NCBI GenBank assembly: GCA_013003285.1
Contig: JABDJY010000487.1
Coordinates: 1 to 49,982, forward strand
Reading direction: 5' to 3'
Length of the DNA: 49,982 bases
Origin: Alphaproteobacteria bacterium
GTDB taxonomy: Bacteria > Pseudomonadota > Alphaproteobacteria > UBA6615
Position 1 is the stretch's first letter, and every line of letters begins with the position of its first letter. Position numbers and translations under genes: made by a program. The notes below the pieces were generated by a model. It was given only the letters and a program-made list of their open reading frames with translations, made no database searches and was not told the origin of the DNA. Below, in pieces: positions 8,248 to 16,141 of the stretch.

Positions 8248-9333
8248 ATGGCGAAAACGACGCAGATACGGCAGCAACTGACCCTGGGCGACCGGGCGCC
8301 GAACCTCTTTTTGCCCGATCAGCGCGACATTATTATCAGCCTCCACGACAAGGCCCGCGGCGGGCCGATCTTCGTTCTGCTCTATCCAACCCAAAAAGAC
8401 CCGGGCTGTGCGGCCGAGCTGGAGAGCCTGTTCGCCCTGGCGCCGCAGATGCTCGCCGAGGGGGTGCATTTGTTTGCCATCGGCGGTGATTCGGTTGGCC
8501 GGGTGCAGAAACTCGCGGCGCAGCATGCGCCCGACTTCTTCCTCCTGGCCGACGCCGACCATAAGGCCGCCGACGGTTTTGGCGCGCGCGGTAAGCTGTT
8601 GGGTTTCGTGCTTGATCCGGGTCAACGCATTCAGGCGGTTATCGCCCCCGACGACACGCCGATTGCCGAGCGTGCGGACGAAGCGCTTAAATCGCTGCCC
8701 CGGCATGCGCCGTTCAATCCGGGTGTGCACCCACCTGTCTTAGCTATTCCCCAGGCCTTGCCGCGGGATTTTTGTGCCTATTTAATCGAACAATTCGAGA
8801 AGCGTGGCAACGAAGCGAGCGGCACCCTGCGCATGACCGAAGGGAAAATGGTCCACGCGTCCGATTCCGACGTCAAACAGCGGCGTGACCATCATGTGGT
8901 CGATCAGGATTTGCTCGACGAGATTGCCGGTTACATACAGCGCCGGGTACTACCGGAAATCCATCGGGCGTTTCACTGTCCGATAAAGTTCGTCGAAGAG
9001 TTCAAAATCGTGCGTTACGACGCCGACCCTGGCGGGTACTTCCGGCCTCACCGCGACAACACCTCGCCCGGTACTGCCCACCGGCGCTTCGCCATGACAT
9101 TGAACCTCAACGCCGAGGATTACGATGGCGGCGAGCTGTGCTTCCCCGAATATAATAACGCCACCTATAAGCCGGCGACCGGCGAGGCGGTGGTTTTTTC
9201 CTGCAACCTGCTGCACGAAGCGACCGATGTGACCGCCGGACAGCGCTACGTGCTGCTATCCTTCATGTATGACGAGCCCGGTCGCCAACTATTGGAAAAA
9301 TACCAGCAGACCATGGCCCAACGGCAGGGCTAG
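8248..9333 (+). CDS. Redoxin-domain / 2OG-Fe(II) oxygenase fusion protein (copy A)
   Basis: A two-domain protein of 361 residues from ATG 8248 (GAGGG four bases upstream); in-frame starts at 8200 (TTG) and 8224 (ATG) are also possible. Residues 1-150 resemble AhpC/TSA-type redoxins: LTLGDRAPNLFLPD, then FVLLYPTQKDPGCAAEL with a single candidate peroxidatic Cys (C54), then FLLADADHKAADGFG. Residues 160-345 are a prolyl-4-hydroxylase-type double-stranded beta-helix with the iron triad H268-x-D270 (RPHRDN) and H323 (LLHEA), and R333 as the likely 2-oxoglutarate ligand. The family hydroxylates proteins or small molecules using Fe(II), O2 and 2-oxoglutarate. The fused redoxin may protect or sense redox state, but that is inference. 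A paralogue lies at 13802-14856. Confidence 0.85.
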   Translation: MAKTTQIRQQLTLGDRAPNLFLPDQRDIIISLHDKARGGPIFVLLYPTQKDPGCAAELESLFALAPQMLAEGVHLFAIGGDSVGRVQKLAAQHAPDFFLLADADHKAADGFGARGKLLGFVLDPGQRIQAVIAPDDTPIAERADEALKSLPRHAPFNPGVHPPVLAIPQALPRDFCAYLIEQFEKRGNEASGTLRMTEGKMVHASDSDVKQRRDHHVVDQDLLDEIAGYIQRRVLPEIHRAFHCPIKFVEEFKIVRYDADPGGYFRPHRDNTSPGTAHRRFAMTLNLNAEDYDGGELCFPEYNNATYKPATGEAVVFSCNLLHEATDVTAGQRYVLLSFMYDEPGRQLLEKYQQTMAQRQG

Positions 9334-9391
9334 TCCCATGTCGCGCGTACCTAAACGGCTTCCAGCGAGACGGTTCGGTTGCAAGGACTGC

Positions 9392-10063
9392 TTAATACCC
9401 ACCACCGATAGCACGGGTGGCTTCATCTAACTGCTCGGGACTCATTTTCTCGGCGGTGAGATCGCGATTGCGGGCCGCGTCCGGATATCCCTCCGCTGCG
9501 GCCAACGTGAACCAGAAATAGGCCTGCACGTCATCATGCGGGACGCCGCGGCCGGTCGCGTATAGGACGCCAAGATTGTTCTGCGCTTCGACGTTGCCCT
9601 GTTCAGCGGCACGTCGATACCATCGTACCGCGACGCGGTCGTCTTGTTTTACGCCGAGCCCGTTCAGATACATCCACCCCAGGTTCGCCTGGGCCAAGTC
9701 GAAGTCACTCAGGGCGGCTCTCAGATACCAGCGGGCGGCTTCGCTATAGTCTTGCGCAATACCGTGACCCTCGCGATACATATGGGCTAGATTGAGCTGT
9801 GCCCATACGAGCCCCTGATCGCCGGCGCGGCGGTACCAGCGAACCGCCTCAGTATAACTCTGCGTGACGCCGACACCGGCGTCATACATGCCGGCAAGGT
9901 TGTTCTGCGCCTTGGCATCGCCTTCTTCCGCTGCTTTGCGCCACGCCTCCACGGCAGTGGTATAGTCGCCTAGTCTAAAAGCCGCTAGGCCTTCTTTGTA
10001 GTCATGCGCGTAAGCAGGCACCGCCAGCAGAATAAGAAACAAGGCTATGGGTAAGCGTCTCAT
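9392..10063 (-). CDS. Secreted Sel1-repeat (TPR-like) protein
   Basis: 223 residues with a clear Sec signal peptide (MRRLPIALFLILLAVPAYA, cleavage after AYA). The mature part is four to five Sel1-like repeats of about 36 residues, with the recurrent pattern AQxNLAxMYxxGxGVxxxYxEAVRWYRRAA. Sel1 solenoids act as protein-protein scaffolds, often in envelope or stress functions; no catalytic residues are expected. It stands alone on the - strand between the redoxin fusion and the lysine-catabolic genes, and is divergent from the latter. The partner protein cannot be inferred from sequence. Confidence 0.85.
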   Translation of the reverse strand: MRRLPIALFLILLAVPAYAHDYKEGLAAFRLGDYTTAVEAWRKAAEEGDAKAQNNLAGMYDAGVGVTQSYTEAVRWYRRAGDQGLVWAQLNLAHMYREGHGIAQDYSEAARWYLRAALSDFDLAQANLGWMYLNGLGVKQDDRVAVRWYRRAAEQGNVEAQNNLGVLYATGRGVPHDDVQAYFWFTLAAAEGYPDAARNRDLTAEKMSPEQLDEATRAIGGGY

Positions 10064-10187
10064 TTCTAAAGGTTATCGGGCCAAGGGCGGGTTCACTTTG
10101 TCCTAAATCAATAGTGACCCACGCCGCTCGGTCCCGCGGCCATCATGTTCCTTTTGACGTTCGCCGTGCTTAACAGCAAAGTGATGT

Positions 10188-10207
10188 AAGGAGGTCCAAA
10201 CGCCATA
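10188..10207 (+). promoter_or_regulatory. Perfect Shine-Dalgarno followed by an ATA codon at the expected start
   Basis: AAGGAGGT at 10188-10195 is an exact match to the anti-SD complement. Nine bases later, at 10205-10207, where the conserved N-terminus of the aldehyde dehydrogenase should begin with Met, the codon is ATA. An in-frame TAA at 10187-10189 forbids any start further upstream. The first standard start codon in frame is GTG 10334, 43 codons into the conserved domain. The gene is therefore either read from ATA or has lost its initiator by a G-to-A change. Confidence 0.7.
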
Positions 10208-11703
10208 GCATATACCGACATTCTCGCCGCTAACGGCCTCAATAAGGCTGCGCTGACCGGCGGTTCGCTCACTGTCCATACGCCGATCGACGGCGCGGAA
10301 ATCGCCCGGATCAAGACACACGCGCCCGACGAGGTGCGTACGATGGTAACCCGGGGCGTTCGGGCGTTCGAAGCTTGGCGCGAAGTGCCGGCCCCACGGC
10401 GCGGCGAACTGGTCCGCCTGCTCGGCGAGGCGCTACGCGCGCAGAAAGAGGATCTGGGCCGCCTGGTGACACTGGAATGCGGCAAAATCCTGCAGGAGGG
10501 GCTGGGCGAGGTACAGGAGATGATCGACATCTGCGACTTCGCGGTTGGCCTGTCGCGCCAGCTCTATGGCCTGACCATTGCCTCGGAACGCCCAGGCCAT
10601 GCGATGCGCGAAACCTGGCATCCGATGGGGGCCTGCGGCGTCATCACCTCGTTCAACTTTCCGGTGGCGCCGTGGGCGTGGAACAGCGCGCTGGCGTTGG
10701 TTTGCGGCGATCCGGTGATCTGGAAGCCGTCGGAGAAAACGCCGCTCTGCGCGCTGGCGGTCGACAAAATTTTTGCGACGGCGGTGGCTAAGTTCGGTGA
10801 CGCGCCCGACGATCTGTTGCAAATCTTGTTGGGCGGGCGCGATGTTGCCGCCCTCCTCGTCGAGAACCACGGCGTGCCGATCGTCTCCGCCACCGGCTCG
10901 ACCAATATGGGTCGCGCGGTCGGCACCGCGGTGGCCGAACGCTTTGGCCGCTCCATTCTCGAGCTTGGCGGCAACAATGCGATGATCGTGGCGCCATCGG
11001 CCGAGCTCGATTTGACGATCCGCGCGGCGGTGTTCTCCGCCGTCGGCACCGCGGGTCAACGCTGCACCTCGCTGCGCCGCCTGATCGTCCATGAGGACAT
11101 CTACGATCAATTGATCCCCCGGCTGAAAGCCGCCTACGAGACCTTGCCGCTCGGCGATCCGCTCACCGACAGTGTTCTGGTCGGCCCGTTGATCGATGGG
11201 CAGGCTATGAGGCCATGGCGCGCGCGCTCGAACAGGCTCAAGCAGACGGTGGCGTGGTTCACGGCGGCGGCCGGGCGCTCACCGATCAATATCCCGACGC
11301 CCACTATGTACGACCGGCGATCGTCGAGATGCCGCACCAGAACGAGATTGTGTGTCGGGAAACCTTTGCGCCGATCCTCTACGTCATGAAGTATCGCGCG
11401 TTGTCAGAGGCGATCGCCCTGCAGAATGCGGTTCCACAAGGCCTCGCCTCCTGCATTTTTTCCACAGACGTGCGCGAAACCGAGACGTTTCTCTCGGCGG
11501 TTGGCTCCGACTGCGGTATCGCCAACGTCAATATCGGCCCCTCTGGGGCAGAGATCGGCGGCGCTTTTGGGGGCGAGAAGGAAACCGGCGGCGGCCGTGA
11601 ATCCGGTTCCGATGCCTGGCGCGGCTATATGCGCCGGCAGACCAATACGGTGAATTATTCGCGCGAGTTGCCGCTCGCTCAGGGCATCAAGTTCGAGATT
11701 TGA
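10205..11703 (+). pseudogene. ALDH7-type alpha-aminoadipic semialdehyde dehydrogenase, frameshifted
   Basis: Two reading frames together encode one ALDH7A1-like enzyme, which oxidises alpha-aminoadipate semialdehyde to 2-aminoadipate in lysine breakdown. The first frame runs from ATA 10205 to about 11205 and contains VTLECGKILQEGLGEVQEM, ITSFNFPVAPWAWN, LELGGNNA and the catalytic Cys in GTAGQRCTS. The second frame, about 11206-11703, continues without loss: YEAMARALEQA, ETFAPILYVMK, SGAEIGGAFGGEK, GRESGSDAW and NYSRELPLAQGIKFE. Relative to human ALDH7A1, recalled from memory, the junction ...GQA|YEAM... aligns without gap if a single base is missing after 11205. With the ATA start this gives two lesions, so it may be a decaying gene or carry sequence errors. 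The lysine-6-dehydrogenase-like gene follows 8 bases downstream. Confidence 0.8.
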
Positions 11704-11711
11704 GGTTAAGA

Positions 11712-12794
11712 ATGAGCGACAAGATCAAACGCATTGCGGTGCTCGGCCTGGGCAATGTGGGGACCTTGGCGGCGACGCTGCTGCACGAGACCGGTTTCGA
11801 TGTGGTTGGCTTCGACACGCGGAAACTGCGGCGCAAGCACAAGTTCGAGGTGGCGCAGAAATCCGCCGCCACCAAAACCGAGGCGCTCAAGGCTTGCCGG
11901 GGTTTCGACGCGGTATTGTCGTGCCTGCCCTATCATTTGAATGTCGGCGTCGCCAAGGCGGCGTTCCAGCTCGGCATTCACTATTTCGATCTGACCGAGG
12001 ATGTGCCCACCACCCAGGCGATCCGCGAGATGGCGAAGACATCGAAAGGCGTGATGGCGCCGCAATGCGGCTTGGCGCCGGGGCTGGTCGGCATCATCGG
12101 CGCCCATTTGGCCGAGCAGTTCGACCAAGTCCGCTCGATCAAGCTGCGGGTCGGCGCCTTGCCGCAGCACCCGACCGGCCTGTTGGGCTATGCCTTCAAC
12201 TGGTCGCCGGAGGGCGTGGTCAACGAATATCTCAACGATTGCGAGGTCATCGAAGAGGGGCAGCATAAATGGGTCTCGCCGATGGAGTGGGTGGAAAAGA
12301 TCCATATCGACGGCAACCGCTTCGAGGCGTTCACCACCTCGGGTGGGTTGGGTACCATGTGCGAGACCTATCTGGGCCGGGTCGAGAACCTCGACTACAA
12401 ATCGCTGCGCTATCCCGGCCATGGGGAGTTGATGAACTTTTTCTTCCACGAGCTCCTGATGCGCGACAAGCGCGATCTGGCCGGTGAAATTCTGACCCAC
12501 GCCAAACCGCCGGTGGACGACGATGTGGTGCATATCCATGTCTCGGCCGAAGGCATGATCGACGATCGGCTGATGCGCCAGGAATATGTACGCTCGTACT
12601 ATCCCCTGAAAATCGCCGGGCGCACCTGGCGTGCCATCGCCTGGACAACCTCGGCTTCGGTCGCCGCCGTCATCGAGATGGTGAACCGGGGCGATCTGCC
12701 GGCCAAGGGGTTCCTCAAGCAGGAGCGCATTCCCCTGGCGCCGTTCCTGGCGACCCGCAACGGCGCTCTTTATGAGGCATCGAACCCGATCTAG
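11712..12794 (+). CDS. L-lysine 6-dehydrogenase-like / saccharopine dehydrogenase family enzyme
   Basis: 360 residues from ATG 11712, with GAGG six bases upstream. The N-terminal Rossmann turn is VLGLGNVGTLAA. The C-terminal half has the family motifs QCGLAPGLVGIIGAHL, FEAFTTSGGLGTM and LDYKSLRYPGHGELM. The last two closely recall the TSGG and YKTIRYRGH elements of Geobacillus L-lysine 6-dehydrogenase, which forms aminoadipate semialdehyde (cyclising to piperideine-6-carboxylate) from lysine and NAD. The adjacent ALDH7-type dehydrogenase would take that product on, which supports lysine catabolism over saccharopine metabolism. No lysine-ketoglutarate reductase domain is present. The reading frame is intact, unlike that of its neighbour. 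Exact substrate remains inferred. Confidence 0.8.
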   Translation: MSDKIKRIAVLGLGNVGTLAATLLHETGFDVVGFDTRKLRRKHKFEVAQKSAATKTEALKACRGFDAVLSCLPYHLNVGVAKAAFQLGIHYFDLTEDVPTTQAIREMAKTSKGVMAPQCGLAPGLVGIIGAHLAEQFDQVRSIKLRVGALPQHPTGLLGYAFNWSPEGVVNEYLNDCEVIEEGQHKWVSPMEWVEKIHIDGNRFEAFTTSGGLGTMCETYLGRVENLDYKSLRYPGHGELMNFFFHELLMRDKRDLAGEILTHAKPPVDDDVVHIHVSAEGMIDDRLMRQEYVRSYYPLKIAGRTWRAIAWTTSASVAAVIEMVNRGDLPAKGFLKQERIPLAPFLATRNGALYEASNPI

Positions 12795-12830
12795 CGCTAT
12801 AATTGATCTCAATCGGATCGGGGGGAGAGC

Positions 12831-13790
12831 ATGAGTAGAGAGACAATTTGCGTTGTCGGCTGTAGCGGGTTTGTCGGCAGCCATGTGACCGCCGAGCTGC
12901 TGGCGCGCGGCTATGACGTAAACGGTACCCTGCGCGACGCCGCCGGCGATAATGCGCGCTGGTTGATGTCCGGTGTGGCGGCGGCTGCCAATGGAGACAA
13001 TAAGCTCACCCTCTACGCTGCCGATGTTTTCGACAAAGCATCCTTGGCGCCGGCCATGGCCGGGTGCAGCGGCGTGATTGTCTGCGCCGGCTCGCCGGTG
13101 ATCGCCCCGGAGACCATCGATTTGATGCTCGCGGTGGCCGAGAATGTGTCGGACGCGGCAATCGAGGCGGGCATTGGCCGCGCGGTGTTCACCTCGAGCA
13201 CTGGCTCAACCAATCCGCCCGAGGGCGAGCCTGATCTCAAAAATGAGGGGTTGCACTGGTCCGACCCCGACGTGCAACTCGCGGCCAAGAAGTTCGCTGC
13301 CGTTGGTAAGACCCGGCTCGACCAAATCGTGCTTGGCAAAATGGCAGACTCCGATGGCACGTTTCGGGTCTGCACCATCAACCCCTCCATGATCGTCGGC
13401 CCTGCCTTCCAGGATGAACCGGTGACCAGCCTGATCCGGTTTGCCGCCATCGTGAACGGCGAGCGTTTCGCCGATAAATTTCCCAACAGTTCCATGTCGA
13501 TGATCGATGTGCGCGATCTCGCCTCGCTGCATGTCAACGCCATGGAACGCGATAGCGCGCGCGGGCGCTATTTCGGCGTCAAGCAGAGCTGGCTGTGGCG
13601 CGATATCCTGCAGGCGCTGGAACGCGCCTATCCGGCCTACAAGATGCCCGCGGCCGATCCCGATGAAGTGCCGGTTCGCGCCACCCAGTTCGACCTGACC
13701 CGGCAAAACACTTTGGGCGTAGAGGTGCGCGGGCTCGACGACATGTTAGCGGGCATAATCGAAGAGCTGCAGCGGCGTGAGATGATTTAG
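12831..13790 (+). CDS. Extended SDR, dihydroflavonol-4-reductase-like, atypical active site
   Basis: 319 residues starting at ATG 12831 behind a strong GGGGGAG. The NAD(P) motif is VVGCSGFVGSHV (residues 8-19). The overall pattern (FTSSTGS at 120-126, TINPSMIVGPAF, SMIDVRDLASLHV) places it with dihydroflavonol-4-reductase/NAD-dependent epimerase-like extended SDRs, which reduce or epimerise small carbonyl compounds. The catalytic YxxxK is not intact: Lys is at 160 in FAAVGKTRLDQ, but the position four before it is Ala156, with Phe155 adjacent. The enzyme may use another acid or act as a binding protein. It lies between the lysine-catabolic pair and the second redoxin fusion, 36 bases after the former; no pathway can be assigned. 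Confidence 0.75.
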   Translation: MSRETICVVGCSGFVGSHVTAELLARGYDVNGTLRDAAGDNARWLMSGVAAAANGDNKLTLYAADVFDKASLAPAMAGCSGVIVCAGSPVIAPETIDLMLAVAENVSDAAIEAGIGRAVFTSSTGSTNPPEGEPDLKNEGLHWSDPDVQLAAKKFAAVGKTRLDQIVLGKMADSDGTFRVCTINPSMIVGPAFQDEPVTSLIRFAAIVNGERFADKFPNSSMSMIDVRDLASLHVNAMERDSARGRYFGVKQSWLWRDILQALERAYPAYKMPAADPDEVPVRATQFDLTRQNTLGVEVRGLDDMLAGIIEELQRREMI

Positions 13791-13801
13791 CGGGCGTTCC
13801 C

Positions 13802-14856
13802 ATGCGTGCTGAAATCGGACATATCGCACCGCCGTTTGCGTTGAACGACCATAAGGGTGAGAACGCCACGCCATTGGAAGACAAGGTGATGGGCGATCCG
13901 GTTCTGCTGGTGTTCGACCGAAACCCCATAGACTCCGACCCAGAAAACAGCGCTGAATTGTTGCGGGCCTTCGCCGGGCTGGTTGCCGGTCTCGAGGGAC
14001 GCACTGTCACCCTGTTGGTGATTTCCCGGCGATCGAAAGAGGAAAACGCGCGGCTCGCCGAGGCCGAAGACATCCGGTTCCACTTGCTGACCGACCCTGA
14101 CGGTGCTGTGTTCCACGACTACGGTATCGCGCTGGCCGCCGACACCGCTGCGCCGCCGGCGAGCCTCATATCGACCCCAACGGACGTGTCGCCGAAATCT
14201 GCGAGGGGATTGAAACCGCGGCCCAGATAGACCGGCTGCTGACCCGTCTTATCGCGATGCACGCCGACAAGCCGCGCGGCCGGCTCGGTATGCACCCGCC
14301 GGTTTTGGTGATCCCCAATGTGTTGGATGGCGAGACCTGCGCCCGGCTGATCGAGACATTCGATCGCCCAGTGCCCCTATGGGAAAGCGACGGCAAGGTC
14401 AGCGAGGGTTTCAATGTCGAGCAGGGCGATTTCAAGGTGCGCAACGCCGCCTATGGCAATGTGGTGCAATATATCGTGCGTGACGCCGAATTGATGCGTG
14501 AGCTCGATACCAAGGTGATGCGCCGGGTGATCCCGCAGATGGATAAGGCGTTTGGCTATAGCCCCGCCAGCCGCGAGCAATACCGTATCGCCTGCTACGA
14601 TGCGGCCGAGGGCGGCAGCCTGCCGCCGCACCGCGACAATCCCACCGAGGAAACGAAACACCGCCGGTTTACCGTCTCGGTCAATCTCAACAACAGCGCG
14701 TTTGAGGGTAGCGAGTTGGTTTTCCGCGAGAGCAGCGACCATGTCTACGATGTGGATGAAGGCACCGCGATCGTCTGGTCGGCCTCGCTCTTGCATGAGG
14801 TACTGCCGGTCACGGCCGGCCGCCGCTTCATCCTGGGCGCCCATCTGTACGGGTAG
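13802..14856 (+). pseudogene. Redoxin / 2OG-Fe(II) oxygenase fusion protein (copy B), frameshifted
   Basis: Paralogue of 8248-9333 split by one frameshift. The first frame (ATG 13802 to about 14168) is redoxin-like: IGHIAPPFALNDHKG, then VLLVFDRNPIDSDPENSAEL, then FHLLTDPDGAVFHDYGIAL. The second frame gives HIDPNGRVAEI and the oxygenase domain with PPHRDN (HxD), LLHEVLPVTAGRR (distal His and Arg) and a conserved VNLNNSAFEG. Reading CTC AT- ATC GAC CCC shows that one base lost near 14168-14169 explains the break; restoring it gives SL(I)IDPNGR, as expected for a redoxin strand. The peroxidatic Cys of copy A (PGCAAEL) is replaced here (PENSAEL), so this redoxin domain would be non-catalytic even if the frame were whole. 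If the frameshift is real, the oxygenase part could be made from ATG 14257 as 199 residues. Confidence 0.75.
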
Positions 14857-14889
14857 ACCCAAGCCAGACACAGCAAATGCCGGCGGCGA

Positions 14890-16140
14890 CTAAGGCAGCG
14901 ACAAATGACCGGTGCATTCACCGCTGGCCAAATCGACCCGCGCCACATGATCGTCGACCGAGCACGCCACGAATGCCGTCTGCCCGTCTTCGGTGAAGGC
15001 GGTATGAGACGAGCCGCGGCCGACTTCAATGCGGGATTTTTCGACCATGGCGTGCAGATCGAACAGGCGCACATAGTCCGACGAAAACCCGCCGACCACG
15101 GCAAAGCGGCCGTCTGGTGAGAGGTCCAGCCCGTGCGGATAGACATCGCTTTGCCATAGGGCCAAACGTTCGAGACTCATGGCGTCGAATACGGTCACCG
15201 TATCGTCGAAGAAATTGGCCACCAGCACATGGCGGCCGTCATGGGTGGCCTCCACTGCATGGGCCCAGGCCCCGCTGGGCACGGTACCCAGAACGTCACC
15301 CTCCGGCGATAGACTGCTCAGCGTGCCGTCGAAGGTATTGGCGGAATAAATGCGGGTGCCGTCGGGATGGGCCGACATATGGGCCGGCCCGGCACCGACC
15401 GGATAAGTGCCCAAAATTTTTCCATCGGACAGGCGGACCTTCACCACGGTGGCATCGCCGGCGCAAGGCACGAACAGATGGGCTCCATCGGGTGCGACCA
15501 GCGGGTCGTGCGGTGTGTTGCCGACCTCGATGGTCTGGTCCCGCCACAAGCCGTCTTTGGGCCGGGCAATGGTCAGGGTTCCGGTGGCGCCACCGGTGAC
15601 GCAGACCATGCCGTCTTCCGTGACCAGGGGCAGTTGCGGCAAGCCGGGCGCTGGCCAACTATCCTCTATTATAAAATTATCTGTGCTTACCGAGATGATC
15701 CTATCGGTCCCGGGATCGGCCACGAAAACCGACTTGCCGCGCGGATCAACTGCTAGATGGGATGCGGTTTCGGCGATATCGACACTATCCACCAGGTCAC
15801 CGGAGGCGGCATCGAAACAGGCCAGCCGCGATGCCCGCTCGCAGGCCCAGACCCGGTCCTGGGCGACCTCCAAATGGTGTAGGCCGGGAATCTTCCCCTG
15901 TGCCGGCGATAGAGCCCGCGCTACCGTGATCCGCCACGAGCCATCATCCGTCTGGTGCGCCACATGCCGGGCGCCGGCCTCGATCAACCACATACGCAGG
16001 CCCGGTCCCAGATGATCGACCCGCGCCTCGATCTGGGCCCCACACTCCAGCCGATTATAGGCTTCCAGAATTGCTAAGCCGGCCTGGGGCACCTTTTGCC
16101 CACGGCAATCGAGCGACAGGACGGTTTCTTCTCCGGCCAT
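14890..16140 (-). CDS. DUF2249 (TusA-like) domain fused to a YVTN-type beta-propeller
   Basis: 416 residues from ATG 16140, which lies one base after the upstream aldo/keto reductase stop; longer starts fall inside that gene. Residues about 6-70 match the TusA-like DUF2249 fold: LSLDCRGQKVPQAGLAI, a central GAQIEARVD, and the closing W-R-I-x-V-A-R. The CPxP cysteine of true TusA sulfur carriers is absent. The remaining 340 residues are repeated blades of the YVTN/cytochrome-d1-like propeller, for example HLAVDPRGKSVFVADPGTD, HMSAHPDGTRIYSANTFDG and HGLDLSPDGRFAVVGGF. There is no signal peptide, so it is probably cytoplasmic. Ligand and partner are unknown. It is co-oriented with the reductase and likely in one transcript. 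Confidence 0.75.
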   Translation of the reverse strand: MAGEETVLSLDCRGQKVPQAGLAILEAYNRLECGAQIEARVDHLGPGLRMWLIEAGARHVAHQTDDGSWRITVARALSPAQGKIPGLHHLEVAQDRVWACERASRLACFDAASGDLVDSVDIAETASHLAVDPRGKSVFVADPGTDRIISVSTDNFIIEDSWPAPGLPQLPLVTEDGMVCVTGGATGTLTIARPKDGLWRDQTIEVGNTPHDPLVAPDGAHLFVPCAGDATVVKVRLSDGKILGTYPVGAGPAHMSAHPDGTRIYSANTFDGTLSSLSPEGDVLGTVPSGAWAHAVEATHDGRHVLVANFFDDTVTVFDAMSLERLALWQSDVYPHGLDLSPDGRFAVVGGFSSDYVRLFDLHAMVEKSRIEVGRGSSHTAFTEDGQTAFVACSVDDHVARVDLASGECTGHLSLP

Positions 16141-16141
16141 A

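Noticed and set aside
11706..12884. 392-codon open frame antisense to the lysine-dehydrogenase-like gene
   Set aside because: It mirrors the real gene's codons, has no recognisable domain, and lies opposite a complete Rossmann-fold enzyme.
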